Below are positions 43,633-55,691 of a stretch of 64,000 nt of DNA, one piece after another. The notes below the pieces were generated by a model, which did no database searches, was not told the DNA's origin, and was given only the letters and a program-made list of their open reading frames with translations. The translations under genes and the position numbers were made by a program. The number at the start of each line of letters is the position of its first letter. Within the stretch, counting starts at the first letter, position 1. The stretch comes from Klebsiella pneumoniae (GTDB lineage Bacteria; Pseudomonadota; Gammaproteobacteria; Burkholderiales; UBA3065), in contig CAMDGF010000001.1 in NCBI GenBank assembly GCA_945897555.1, forward strand, positions 180,866-244,865, read 5' to 3'.

Positions 43633-44720
43633 AGCACCGCCACCGGGTAGGCGCCGAGCACGCGCACGAAGGCGGCGAGCTGTTCCAGCTCAGCCAGTGC
43701 CGAGGCCAGCCCGGGGTCGTCGCGGTGGCCCTCAAGGTCGACAAAGAACACGTATTCCCAGAGGCCGGTGCGCGCCGGGCGCGATTCCAGCCGTGTCATG
43801 CTCACGCCATGGCGCGCCAGAGGGCCGAGCAGTTCGTGCACCGCGCCGGGCCGGTTGCGCGCACCGACGATGAGTGAGGTCTTGTCCTGCCCCGAGCGTC
43901 CGGCCGCGTGGCGGCCGAGCACCCAGAAGCGGGTGGTGTTGTTGGGTTCGTCTTCGATGTTGCGATGGGCGATGGCGAGGCCGTAGCGCTCGGCGGCCAG
44001 TTCGCCGGCGATGGCGGCGCTGGCCGGATCGTCGGCCGCGCGCCGCGCAGCCTCGGCGTTGCTCGCCACTGGCACGCGCTGCGCGGCCGGCAGCTCGCGG
44101 TTGAGCCACTCGTGGCATTGCGCCAGCGACTGCGCGTGGCTGTAGACGCGCTCGACAGTGGGGCCGCCGTTGGCGTGGCGCATCAGATGCTGCTGCACGC
44201 GCAGCACCACCTCACCGCAGACCGACAGTGTGGTGCCGGTCATCAGGTCGAGCGTGCGCCCCACAGCGCCCTCGGTGGAGTTCTCCACCGGCACCACGCC
44301 GTAGTCGTCGGCGCCGGATTCCACTGCACGGAACACGTCGTCGATGGTGGCGTGCGGGCTCACTGCCGCGGCGTGGCCGAACTGCTTGATCGCTGCCGCC
44401 TCGCTGAACGTGCCATGCGGCCCGAGGCAGGCGATCGACAGCGGCTTCTCCAGCGCCAAACAGGCCGACATCACCTCGCGGAACAGTCGCGCCACCACTT
44501 CGCCGGACAATGGGCCGGGGTTGGCGGCCTTGAGCCGCCGCAGCACCTGCGCCTCGCGCTCCGGGCGGTAGATGGCGACCTTGGCCACATCGCCGCCGGC
44601 ATCGTCACTCTTGAGCTCTCCGATCTGCCGCGCCACCCGGGCGCGGGCGTTGAGCCGCTCGAGGATCTCGTTATCGAGCGCGTCGATCTGTCCGCGCAGA
44701 CGGGCGAGCGGGTCGGACAC
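43629..44720 (-). CDS. pheA: Chorismate mutase / prephenate dehydratase (P-protein)
   Basis: LARLRGQIDALDNEILERLNARARVARQIGELK; GPHGTFSEAAAIKQFG; VPVENSTEGAVGRTLDLM; ACT domain ESRPARTGLWEYVFFVD; GTG start 44720. Confidence 0.94.
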   Translation of the reverse strand: MSDPLARLRGQIDALDNEILERLNARARVARQIGELKSDDAGGDVAKVAIYRPEREAQVLRRLKAANPGPLSGEVVARLFREVMSACLALEKPLSIACLGPHGTFSEAAAIKQFGHAAAVSPHATIDDVFRAVESGADDYGVVPVENSTEGAVGRTLDLMTGTTLSVCGEVVLRVQQHLMRHANGGPTVERVYSHAQSLAQCHEWLNRELPAAQRVPVASNAEAARRAADDPASAAIAGELAAERYGLAIAHRNIEDEPNNTTRFWVLGRHAAGRSGQDKTSLIVGARNRPGAVHELLGPLARHGVSMTRLESRPARTGLWEYVFFVDLEGHRDDPGLASALAELEQLAAFVRVLGAYPVAVL

Positions 44721-44730
44721 CGTGGCGCTC

Positions 44731-47280
<2,550 letters not shown>

Positions 47281-47524
47281 CGTGGCAGGCTCTTTCGGTG
47301 TGGTCTGTCGGGTGCCGCCGTTGCGCGGCGGAGCGGGCAGCGGGCGACTTGACCAAAGTCACCAGTTTATCACGCGCCCCCCGTCCGCCCGGGTCAGGAG
47401 CCTTGAGGCAGCCTGTTGCACTGCGGTATATTCATACGGATGGGTGGTCGCACAAGTCCTCTAAAACGCGGCTTCTAGCGCATCGGCCTGCCCCCGAATC
47501 CAACAGAACGGAGTCCATACCCTC

Positions 47525-48229
47525 ATGACATCACGCCTTGTCGCTCTCTCCGCCATCGTCCTTGCCGTGCTCGCCGCACCGGCCACCGCCGAGGACCGGA
47601 GCGGCTACTGGTTGAACACCGAGGGCACCGTCTGGCGCAGCGGGTTCGATCTGTGCTGGCGCGCCGGTTACTGGACCCCGGCGCTGGCCATCGCCGAATG
47701 CGACCCCGACCTCGTACCCAAGCCGGTTGCCGCCCCAGCGCCCGAACCCGAGATGCCGGCTGTCGTGGCTCCGCCTCCGGCCCCTGAGCCTGAGCCGGTG
47801 CCGATGGGTCCGGAGAAGCCTGCCTTCGAGCGGTTCACCTTTGCTGCCGAGACGCTGTTCGCCTTCGACAAGGCAGACATCCGCCCTGAGGCCGCCGGCA
47901 TCCTCGACGACGTTGTCGACAAGATGCAGCGCTTCCCGGAGGTCGAGTTGATCGTTGTGACCGGTCACACCGACCGCATCGGCAGTGATGCCTACAACCA
48001 AAAGCTGTCTGATCGCCGCGCGGCCTCGGTGCGCAATTACCTCGTCGACAAGGGTGTCGACGCGGGCCGAGTGCAATCGGCCGGGCGCGGCGAAGCCGAG
48101 CCGGTGGTGGCTTGCGGCAAGGTCAAGGGCAAGGAGAATCGGTCCAACAAGGCGCTGGTGCAGTGCCTCCAGCCCAATCGCCGTGTGGTGATCGAGATCG
48201 CCGTGCAGCGCGAGACGGGTGCTGACTGA
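47525..48229 (+). CDS. OmpA-family protein (Pro-rich linker plus peptidoglycan-binding OmpA C-domain)
   Basis: Signal peptide MTSRLVALSAIVLAVLAAPATA; FAFDKADIRPEAAGILDDVVDKM; GHTDRIGSDAYNQKLSDRRAASVRNYL. Confidence 0.92.
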   Translation: MTSRLVALSAIVLAVLAAPATAEDRSGYWLNTEGTVWRSGFDLCWRAGYWTPALAIAECDPDLVPKPVAAPAPEPEMPAVVAPPPAPEPEPVPMGPEKPAFERFTFAAETLFAFDKADIRPEAAGILDDVVDKMQRFPEVELIVVTGHTDRIGSDAYNQKLSDRRAASVRNYLVDKGVDAGRVQSAGRGEAEPVVACGKVKGKENRSNKALVQCLQPNRRVVIEIAVQRETGAD

Positions 48230-48259
48230 GCGGTCCAGCACACGCGATCGACGCGTCCT

Positions 48260-48292
48260 GACGCCCCGCCGCGCGCGGGGCGTCGCGTTTTT
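48260..48292 (+). terminator. Terminator after the OmpA-family gene
   Basis: gacgccccgc-cgcgc-gcggggcgtc hairpin followed by gcgttttt. Confidence 0.8.
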
Positions 48293-48309
48293 GGGCTATG
48301 TTGCCGGCC

Positions 48310-49665
48310 ATGGATATCGTCGCCGATGAGCTGATCGAGGCGCGCTGGGTGTTGCCGGTGCAGCCTTGGGCCGTGATCGACCACGGCGCGGTGGCGATAC
48401 GCGATGGCGCCATCGTTGCCGTCGGTGCGGCCGCGCAACTGACGCCCCAGGTCGCTGCCGCCCGCGTCACGCGCCTGCCCGGGCACGTCTTGCTGCCGGG
48501 GCTGGTCAATGCTCACGCGCACGCTGGCATGACGCTGTTGCGCGGCTACGCCGACGACCTGCCGCTGATGCGCTGGCTGCAGGAGCGCGTGTGGCCGGCC
48601 GAGGCGCGCTGGGTGGCGCCGGACTTCGTCCGCGATGGCACGCGCCTGGCCTGCGCCGAGATGTTGCGCGGCGGCGTGACCACCTTCTCCGACATGTATT
48701 TCTTTCCCGATGCCGCCATCGGCGCGGCGCAGCGCGCCGGCATCCGCATGGTGGCGGGCTTGCCAGTGCTCGAATTCCCGACCGCCTACGCGCGCGACGC
48801 GGCCGCTTACTTGCACGCTGGCCTGGCCACGCGTGACCACTGGCTGGGTGCGCCCAACCTGCACTTCACCTTGGCGCCGCACGCGCCCTACACGGTGTCC
48901 GACGCCACCTTCGGGCAGGTCGCCACCTATGCCGCGCAGCTCGACCTGCACGTGCACATCCACATCCATGAGACGCAGGACGAGATCGCACAGGGCGTCG
49001 CGCAGACCGGTGAGCGACCGCTGGCACGGCTCAAGCGCCTCGGCCTGCTCGGTCCGGAGTTGATCGGTGTGCACGCGGTGCACCTCACCGACGCCGAGAT
49101 CGCCCTGCTGGCAGAGCATGGTGCCGCGCTGGTGCACTGCCCAGCCTCCAACCTCAAGCTCGGCAGCGGCATCGCACGCTTTGCCGATTGCTTGACGGCC
49201 GGTATCCGGGTCGGCCTTGGCAGCGACAGTGTGGCGAGCAACAACCGTCACGATCTGTTCGTCGAGATGCGTCTGGCTGCGCTGCTGGCCAAGGGCATCT
49301 CCGGCGATGCCGCGGCGGTGCCGGCGCGTCAGGCTCTGCATGCCGCGACCCTGGGCGGCGCGAGCGCGCTGGGCATCGACGCTGTCACTGGCTCGCTCGA
49401 GCCGGGCAAGGCGGCAGATCTGGTGGCGGTCGACCTGTCGGGTGCAGATCAGCAGCCGGTCTATGACCCGGTCTCGCAGCTGGTGTACTGCGCTGGCCGC
49501 GAGCAGGTGAGCGATGTCTGGGTGTCCGGGGAACGCCGGGTGGCTGCTCGTTGTCTGCAGAGCGACGACGACATCGGCTTGCGAGCGCTGGCGGCCGACT
49601 GGCAGTTGCGCATCGCGGCCGCGGATGTGTCGTCTGACCACCACGGAGGCCTCCTCAGCCCATGA
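48310..49665 (+). CDS. mtaD: TRZ/ATZ-family amidohydrolase, 5-methylthioadenosine/S-adenosylhomocysteine deaminase-like
   Basis: [66 protein letters not shown]; upstream of ubiG. Confidence 0.85.
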   Translation: MDIVADELIEARWVLPVQPWAVIDHGAVAIRDGAIVAVGAAAQLTPQVAAARVTRLPGHVLLPGLVNAHAHAGMTLLRGYADDLPLMRWLQERVWPAEARWVAPDFVRDGTRLACAEMLRGGVTTFSDMYFFPDAAIGAAQRAGIRMVAGLPVLEFPTAYARDAAAYLHAGLATRDHWLGAPNLHFTLAPHAPYTVSDATFGQVATYAAQLDLHVHIHIHETQDEIAQGVAQTGERPLARLKRLGLLGPELIGVHAVHLTDAEIALLAEHGAALVHCPASNLKLGSGIARFADCLTAGIRVGLGSDSVASNNRHDLFVEMRLAALLAKGISGDAAAVPARQALHAATLGGASALGIDAVTGSLEPGKAADLVAVDLSGADQQPVYDPVSQLVYCAGREQVSDVWVSGERRVAARCLQSDDDIGLRALAADWQLRIAAADVSSDHHGGLLSP

Positions 49666-50369
49666 GTACTGTCAATGTCGACCCCGCCGAGATCGCCAAA
49701 TTCAGCGCACTGGCCAGCCGCTGGTGGGACCCCAACAGCGAGTTCGCGCCACTGCACACCATCAACCCTCTGCGTCTGGGCTGGATCGATCAGCGCGTGC
49801 CGCTGGCTGGTCGTGCGGTGCTCGATGTCGGTTGCGGTGGTGGCATCCTCACCGAAGCCATGGCCGACCTCGGCGCCACCGTGACCGGCATCGACCTCGC
49901 GGAGAAATCGCTCAAGGTGGCCAAACTGCATCTGCTCGAGTCCGGTCGCAGCGTCGAGTACCGCAATGTCTCGGCCGAGGACCTCGCCGCGGAAGCCCCT
50001 GGCAGTTTCGATGTGGTCACTTGCATGGAGACGCTGGAGCATGTGCCCGACCCGGCGTCTACGGTGGCCGCGTGTGCGCGCCTCGTCAGGCCGGGCGGCT
50101 CGGTGTTCCTCTCGACCATCAACCGCAACCCGAAGAGCTGGCTGTTTGCCATCGTCGGCGCCGAATACGTGCTGCGTCTGTTGCCCCGTGGCACCCACGA
50201 GTACGCCAAGTTCATCACGCCGGCCGAACTCGCCGGCCACGCTCGCGCTGCGGGCCTCGAGGTGAGTGCCATGAACGGCATGACCTACAACCCTTTCACC
50301 CGGGTGTATGCCCTCGACCCAAGCGACACCAGCGTCAACTACCTGATGCACACGGTGCGCCCGGCATGA
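49662..50369 (+). CDS. ubiG: 3-demethylubiquinol 3-O-methyltransferase UbiG
   Basis: [49 protein letters not shown]; 4-nt overlap with the preceding CDS. Confidence 0.95.
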   Translation: MSTVNVDPAEIAKFSALASRWWDPNSEFAPLHTINPLRLGWIDQRVPLAGRAVLDVGCGGGILTEAMADLGATVTGIDLAEKSLKVAKLHLLESGRSVEYRNVSAEDLAAEAPGSFDVVTCMETLEHVPDPASTVAACARLVRPGGSVFLSTINRNPKSWLFAIVGAEYVLRLLPRGTHEYAKFITPAELAGHARAAGLEVSAMNGMTYNPFTRVYALDPSDTSVNYLMHTVRPA

Positions 50370-51043
50370 CCCTGATGGCAGACGCCGAGGCGGTGTTCTT
50401 CGACCTCGACGGCACCTTTGCCGACACCGCGCCTGATCTCGCCGCGGCGGCAAACAGCCTGCGTGCGGAGCGTGGCCTCCAAGCCCTGCCACTCGAGCGC
50501 CTGCGGCCGATGGCCTCCCACGGCGCGCGCGGTATGCTCGGCGAGGCGCTGGGCCTTGCTCCGGGCGACGACGCCTATGCGGCCACCGTCGAGGTCTTTT
50601 TGCAGCGTTACGAGGCTGCCCTGTGCGTGCACACGGTGGTGTTCGATGGACTTTGGGCGGTGGTCGACGCCATCGAGGCGCGCGGAATGGCGTGGGGCAT
50701 CGTCACCAACAAGGCGATGCGCTTTGCTGCGCCGCTCTGCCGGGCATTGGGCATCGACGGCCGCGCTGCAGCGGTGGTGGGCGGCGACACCACACCGCAT
50801 GCCAAGCCGCACCCGGCGCCGCTCTTGCATGCTGCCGAGTTGGCGCGGGTCACCGCGGCTCGTTGCATCTACGTGGGCGATGACCTGCGCGACGTGCAGG
50901 CCGGCCGCGCCGCCGGCATGCGCACCGTGGCCGTGTCGTATGGCTACAACGGCAAGGCCGACCCTCCCGAGCAGTGGGGCGCCGACCACTGGGTGCGCAC
51001 GCCGCTGGAGTTGCACGGGGTGCTGGCGGGCATGACCGGTTGA
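50366..51043 (+). CDS. gph: Phosphoglycolate phosphatase, HAD family
   Basis: [56 protein letters not shown]; overlaps the ubiG stop. Confidence 0.93.
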   Translation: MTLMADAEAVFFDLDGTFADTAPDLAAAANSLRAERGLQALPLERLRPMASHGARGMLGEALGLAPGDDAYAATVEVFLQRYEAALCVHTVVFDGLWAVVDAIEARGMAWGIVTNKAMRFAAPLCRALGIDGRAAAVVGGDTTPHAKPHPAPLLHAAELARVTAARCIYVGDDLRDVQAGRAAGMRTVAVSYGYNGKADPPEQWGADHWVRTPLELHGVLAGMTG

Positions 51044-51124
51044 CTGCGGCCGGCCGAGCCGATCGCTTGAACTTGCCGGAGCGCTCGTCCTCCAAGGCGT
51101 ATACTTGAAACTCTGCATCAAACC

Positions 51125-51485
51125 GGGGCCGACCTGGTTTCGACGTGGGTTGCGAAGCAAGCAGGGCATGCCGAGGATCGGTCCACCTCGTTAATCCATC
51201 CGAAAACTAGATAGTCGCCAACGACGAATCTTTCGCCCTGGCCGCTTAAGGCCAGGCGCTGCACCGATCGCTCTGCGGGTCGGGCCGGGTAACCGGTCGC
51301 AGCGTCATTAACAGCAGAAGTAAGGGTGTGTCTGGCCGCGCGGCTCACCTCGAAAATCCAGCGGATCGCTCTGCCTCAGCCTGCCCGTCGGCGGTTGCAG
51401 GGTTAGACCAAACGACTCGGCTACGCATGTAGAACTGTTTGTGGAGGGCTTGCGGACGCGGGTTCGATTCCCGCCGGCTCCACCA
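51125..51485 (+). ncRNA. ssrA: tmRNA (one-piece), tag ANDESFALAA
   Basis: 5' GGGGCCGACCTGGTTTCGACG; tag ORF gcc aac gac gaa tct ttc gcc ctg gcc gct taa (51217-51249); 3' tRNA-like end GGGTTCGATTCCCGCCGGCTCCACCA pairing with the 5' end. Confidence 0.97.
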
Positions 51486-51490
51486 TACAC

Positions 51491-51520
51491 AAGGGCTCGG
51501 ATGATCTCCGGGCCCTTTTT
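51491..51520 (+). terminator. Terminator directly after tmRNA
   Basis: aagggctcgg-atgatct-ccgggccctt hairpin (one G-T pair) followed by a T run. Confidence 0.85.
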
Positions 51521-51768
51521 CTTGCCTGAAATCCCCGCACCACGCGGGGTTCTGCCCGCCTGTGCTGCCGGTGGCCATCAGCCGAAACGCCCGAAATCGG
51601 CCACTTTCTCGGCCAGAGTCGTCTCTGTTCTCCGTTTGGCCTGCGGGTAGGCGCAGATGGCGGTCTCTCAAAATCAAACACTTGCGCGCGCCGGTTCACC
51701 GTCAACCAAGGCCACCGGTCAGGCATCGAACGCCGTCCATGCGGTAGCCAACCTTCCTATCTTGCTCT

Positions 51769-51796
51769 ATCATGAAGCGTCAAGATGCATCATGAT
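51769..51796. promoter_or_regulatory. Inverted repeat ATCATGA-N14-TCATGAT at the antitoxin start, candidate autoregulatory operator
   Basis: Read directly; overlaps the candidate start codons of the antitoxin ORF. Confidence 0.45.
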
Positions 51797-51806
51797 GGAG
51801 ATAGCC

Positions 51807-52037
51807 ATGGCAACTGTTGTCCGCGAAAAGTTTTCTTCCCAGGCCGCGCCCGATGTGCTGGCGGCGTTGCGCCAAATCGCAGAAAGCCAGGGCCGCCAGT
51901 TCCAGGCGGTGCTCGATGAAGCCCTGCGCGACTACATCGACCGGCAGCAGAAGGAGCGCCCCCGCCGCCACGTGATGGCTTCTTTCGCGTCCAGTTTGGA
52001 TGAGTTCGACGGCCTCTACCGCGAACTGGCCAAGTAA
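51807..52037 (+). CDS. Antitoxin of a Doc-type toxin-antitoxin pair (ribbon-helix-helix-like)
   Basis: Small ORF MATVVREKFSSQAAPDVLAALRQIAESQGRQFQAVLDEALRDYIDRQ immediately upstream of a Doc toxin; alternative starts at 51792 and 51795. Confidence 0.75.
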   Translation: MATVVREKFSSQAAPDVLAALRQIAESQGRQFQAVLDEALRDYIDRQQKERPRRHVMASFASSLDEFDGLYRELAK

Positions 52038-52040
52038 ACC

Positions 52041-52421
52041 GTGGCGCACGATTACCTGACCGTGGCCGATGTGCTCGGCATGCACACGGTGCTGATGCAG
52101 CGTTACGGCGGCGCGCCGGGCCTGCGTGACCCGGGGGCCCTGGAGGCCGCACTGTTCCGCCCGCAGACCGGCTACTACGATGACATCGTGGCCGAGGCAG
52201 CTGCCCTGCTGGAAAGCCTGGCGATCAACCACCCGTTCGTGGACGGCAACAAGCGCATCGCCTTTGCAGCGGCCGACGTGTTTTTGCGCATCAATGGCTG
52301 TTGCTTGCGGCGCGCCCCGATGCAGATCTATGCGGAAATGATGCAGATGTTCGAGTCGGGCACGTCCGACATCGCCCACCTCGATCCGTGGCTGCGGTCG
52401 TTTGCCGTCGCCGCAGAGTGA
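52041..52421 (+). CDS. Death-on-curing (Fic/Doc) family toxin
   Basis: Fic/Doc core NHPFVDGNKRIAFAAADVFLRING; N-terminal DYLTVADVLGMHTVLMQRYGGAPGLRDPGALEAALFRPQ. Confidence 0.9.
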   Translation: MAHDYLTVADVLGMHTVLMQRYGGAPGLRDPGALEAALFRPQTGYYDDIVAEAAALLESLAINHPFVDGNKRIAFAAADVFLRINGCCLRRAPMQIYAEMMQMFESGTSDIAHLDPWLRSFAVAAE

Positions 52422-52489
52422 TGCCATGAACGAGAAAACACCGAACCTGCAGACTCAGGCTGCGATGAAAGAAGCCAGGGCGATGGCGA

Positions 52490-52700
52490 TCAAGCGGGTG
52501 CCTGAACTGGCAGAGTCCACAGCAGGCTCATGCACTTGGGCTGCTGCCCGGCCAGAATGCTCTGGATGATGGCTGGCTCGAGCAGCGTCAGGCGCAGCAG
52601 TTCGTTGACCGTCGAGTGGTGCAGGCCTTCGCGCTAGGCGATCTCGCTCCCACCGCCGACCACACCATCGTCGAGCAGTTGCTGCCAGTAGTAGGCCCGC
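52490..52700 (-). pseudogene. Remnant of a serine site-specific recombinase C-terminus with an in-frame TAG
   Basis: Minus strand reads VALTRAYYWQQLLDDGVVGGGSEIA*REGLHHSTVNELLRLTLLEPAIIQSILAGQQP, resembling recombinase C-terminal regions; amber codon at 52634-52636; left limit approximate. Confidence 0.6.
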
Positions 52701-52723
52701 GTCAGGGCCACCATCACCAAGAA

Positions 52724-52754
52724 GCCCAACCGGTATCCGGTTGGGCCTTTTTTG
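52724..52754 (+). terminator. Strong terminator-like hairpin
   Basis: gcccaaccgg-tat-ccggttgggc perfect 10-bp stem followed by a T run. Confidence 0.8.
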
Positions 52755-53089
52755 TCCGGAGCCCTGTTTGCGAGGGTGCCGGGCTCGGTCTCTCGCGCTG
52801 GCAGGCGCGGATGGCAAGCACCTTGCCGGGATGCTCCCGACCGCATATCGATCCCCAACAAATGGCTCAGGCCCACCTCAGGCGGCCGCCATCCGCTGCA
52901 ACAGCATCTTCGGCTTGGGTCGCGTGCCGTGCGCTTGATCAGCACGGCAGTGGCCTTGGCGGTGGGTCACCGCGCGCCGCAGACCACGGCAGTGCTCTTG
53001 CCACCACCGGGCCGGCGTCAAGCCGGTATGGTCGACACGGGGCGGTGCTCTGTGCAAGAGTCTGCCGGACTCGAGTCATCGGAGAAGAC

Positions 53090-54364
53090 ATGAGCAAGCC
53101 AGCTGCCAGCGAATCTCGCACGACCAATCCGCACGCGCTCGCCATCATCCTGGAGGCCAGCGAGACGCGTTCGATCATTGCTGCAAGCGATATCTTTGAC
53201 ATCAAAGGCATCCTGCTGTGGGCGCGCAACCAGCCAGTGACTGCCGACCTGCAGCGCCGCCTCATGGATCGGCCGCTGCAGGCGCCGATCGAGAGCAGCC
53301 TGATGGCCGAGGATGGCATCCGCCCGGAGACACTCGGCGCTTCGGTGGCTGCGCTGGCTGGGGGCAGCGGCCCCCTGGCCGGCCTGCTGGCTCCGCGGGC
53401 GGCGCTTCTGCAGCATGCGGCCACGGGCATCCGGCTGCATCCGGTGGCCCAGTTGCTGCTGACTGCGGTGGAGACAGCGCGCCCGGTCCTGTTCGCGCAT
53501 GCGGTCGAGGCGATGGCGGTGGCTGGCGCCCTGATGGCTGCGCGGGAGTCTGTGAGCGAGCCCGAGGTCACGCTCGCCATGACGGCCGGGCTGCTGCACG
53601 ACATCGGCGAGATGTACGTGGCGCCGGAATTCGGCGAAGCCGACGCGGCCCGATCACTCGACGTCGAGACCTATCGGCAACTGGTGGTGCACCCACACGT
53701 CGGCCACCTGTTGCTCAAACAGCTCACCGACTACCCGGCAGAGGTGGTGCAGGCAGTGGCCGAGCATCACGAGCGGCTCGATGGGTCGGGCTACCCGCAC
53801 CGCCTGCGCGATGACGCTATCTCACCGCTGGGGCGGCTGCTGGCGGTGGTCGAAGAAGCGCTGGCCGCCCTGCGAGCGCCAGGCGCGACCCTGCACCATG
53901 CCAGTGTGGCACTGCGCGTGGTGCCGCACGAGTTCGACGTCCACCTCGCCGGACCCCTTGCCACGGCAGCCTGCGCGCTGCCGCCGATGGCGGCGCGCCG
54001 CAGCATCGATGACCTGCGGCAACGTTTGCAGCGCCTCGACAACGCGCTGCGCACGGCGCCGGAACGCATCGAGGCTGCTGTGCCGACGCCCTGCAGCGAG
54101 CCGCTGCGCCAGACCGTCGACCTTGTCCTTGGCCTGGTACAGCGTTTGCGCGAGGGCTGGAATGAAAGCGGGCTGTGGAGCGTCGAGACCCTCGACGGCG
54201 AACATCTTGCTGAGGCCGAGGCGGTGCAGGACGCACTGCGTGCACGCCTGCTGGAGATCGGTCGGGTGGCGCGTCTAGCCATGACCGCAGGAGCCGACGA
54301 CGACCGTGCATGCGTGGAGCGCCTCTGCGATATCCTCATCGAGGGGTTGGTCAGGCCGGTCTGA
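53090..54364 (+). CDS. HD-GYP-type (HDOD/HD domain) cyclic-di-GMP phosphodiesterase-like protein
   Basis: LLHDIGEMYVAPEF and HHERLDGSGYPHRL motifs; start ATG 53090. Confidence 0.82.
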   Translation: MSKPAASESRTTNPHALAIILEASETRSIIAASDIFDIKGILLWARNQPVTADLQRRLMDRPLQAPIESSLMAEDGIRPETLGASVAALAGGSGPLAGLLAPRAALLQHAATGIRLHPVAQLLLTAVETARPVLFAHAVEAMAVAGALMAARESVSEPEVTLAMTAGLLHDIGEMYVAPEFGEADAARSLDVETYRQLVVHPHVGHLLLKQLTDYPAEVVQAVAEHHERLDGSGYPHRLRDDAISPLGRLLAVVEEALAALRAPGATLHHASVALRVVPHEFDVHLAGPLATAACALPPMAARRSIDDLRQRLQRLDNALRTAPERIEAAVPTPCSEPLRQTVDLVLGLVQRLREGWNESGLWSVETLDGEHLAEAEAVQDALRARLLEIGRVARLAMTAGADDDRACVERLCDILIEGLVRPV

Positions 54365-54458
54365 GCGGCACCGTGGCCCGGCTTCGCGTGGGCGGGTGGC
54401 TCGTCCGTTGCGGGCGCGAGTCCTCGCGGCCGGCCGTCCGACTCGGCATACTTCGTTC

Positions 54459-55676
54459 ATGATCGCCCAAGCGCCTTTCCGAAATCTCTGCACCGACTGC
54501 GGCATCAGCCGCACCAGCGACCCCAAGCGCTGCGGCCGCGTCTGTCAGTTCATCGCGCCGGATTACCCGCGGTTGGAGCAGGCGGTGCACGGCCGCAGCC
54601 GCGACCCGGGGCCGGCAGCCGGTGGCGACGCGGCGCGCGCCGATGAGATGTTCTTCGGGCCGTATGTGGCCATGCACCGCGCGGCCCTGCGTCAGCCGCG
54701 CGACGGCGCGCAGTGGACCGGCATCACCACCCGGCTGGGCGAACGCCTGCTCGAACAAGGCCTTGTGAGCGCGGTACTCTGCATGACCGCCGACCCCGAT
54801 GATCGCTGGCGGCCCAAGCCAGTCCTCGTCACCCGCGCCGCCGACATGGCGGCCTGCCGTGGCATGCGCATGGGCTACGCGCCGCTGCTCGAGTTGCTGG
54901 AGCCGGCCATCGCCGCCGGGCACACGCGCATCGCCGTCATCGGCATCCCTTGTCAGGTGTATGCGCTGCGGGCCCTGCAGGCCGAGTTGGGTCTCGAGCA
55001 GCTCTACGTGGTCGGCACGCCGTGCTCCGACAACACGCCCACCGAGAACTTCCACGAGTTCCTTGCGCTCATCGACCCGGCGCCAAAGGCCATCACCTAC
55101 CTCGAGTTCCGCGCCGACTACCACGTCGAACTGCGCTACACCGACGGCCGCGTCCGCACCATTCCGTTCCTGCAGCTCCCCTTGTCGCAACTGCGGCCGG
55201 ACTTCTTTCCGCTGACCTGCCGCACCTGTGTGGATTACACCAACGTGCTCTCAGACATCACGGTCGGCTACATGGGCGGCGAGGGGCGGCAATGGCTGCT
55301 GGTGCGCAACGCGCGTGGCCAACAGATGCTCGACCTGCTGGGTGACGAGGTCGAGCTGGAAGCCCCGGGTGACGCCGGCAAGCGCAGCAGCGCGGTCAAG
55401 GGCTTCATCGGCAACGTCGAACGCGCCGCGGGTGGCTTGCCGCTGCGCCGCATGCCCGACTGGCTGCGCCCGGTCATGGGCTGGCTGATGCCGCGCGTCG
55501 GCCCGCGCGGGCTGGAGTTCGCCCGCACCCGGGTCGAGATGAAGGCTGCCGAGACGGTGATCCACCTCCGCCGTGAGGCGCCGGAACGGGTCAAGAGCAT
55601 GGTGCCGGCGCACGTCTGGCGCCTGGTCGAGCCCTACGGACTCAAGCCGCAGCCGGGCGAGACGCGCGAGCCCTGA
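54459..55676 (+). CDS. bciB: BciB-like ferredoxin-dependent 8-vinyl reductase (FrhB/FdhB-family coenzyme F420 hydrogenase beta-like)
   Basis: NLCTDCGISRTSDPKRCGRVCQFIAPDYP; IGIPCQVYALRALQ; FFPLTCRTCVDYTNVLSDITVGYMGG; position beside bchI/bchD supports BciB. Confidence 0.82.
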   Translation: MIAQAPFRNLCTDCGISRTSDPKRCGRVCQFIAPDYPRLEQAVHGRSRDPGPAAGGDAARADEMFFGPYVAMHRAALRQPRDGAQWTGITTRLGERLLEQGLVSAVLCMTADPDDRWRPKPVLVTRAADMAACRGMRMGYAPLLELLEPAIAAGHTRIAVIGIPCQVYALRALQAELGLEQLYVVGTPCSDNTPTENFHEFLALIDPAPKAITYLEFRADYHVELRYTDGRVRTIPFLQLPLSQLRPDFFPLTCRTCVDYTNVLSDITVGYMGGEGRQWLLVRNARGQQMLDLLGDEVELEAPGDAGKRSSAVKGFIGNVERAAGGLPLRRMPDWLRPVMGWLMPRVGPRGLEFARTRVEMKAAETVIHLRREAPERVKSMVPAHVWRLVEPYGLKPQPGETREP

Positions 55677-55691
55677 CGCCAGCTCGGCTCG

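Noticed and set aside
44721-44730. Missing serC between gyrA and pheA as a meaningful loss
   Set aside because: serC can be located elsewhere; absence in this window is not evidence of loss
51345-51677. Minus-strand ORF with WWSRRESNPRPQALHKQFY
   Set aside because: Artifact translated antisense to the tmRNA 3' tRNA-like end; such ESNPRP-type peptides are common spurious annotations
52455-52817. 120-aa minus-strand ORF in the recombinase remnant region
   Set aside because: Wrong frame relative to the recognisable recombinase fragment; no coding signature
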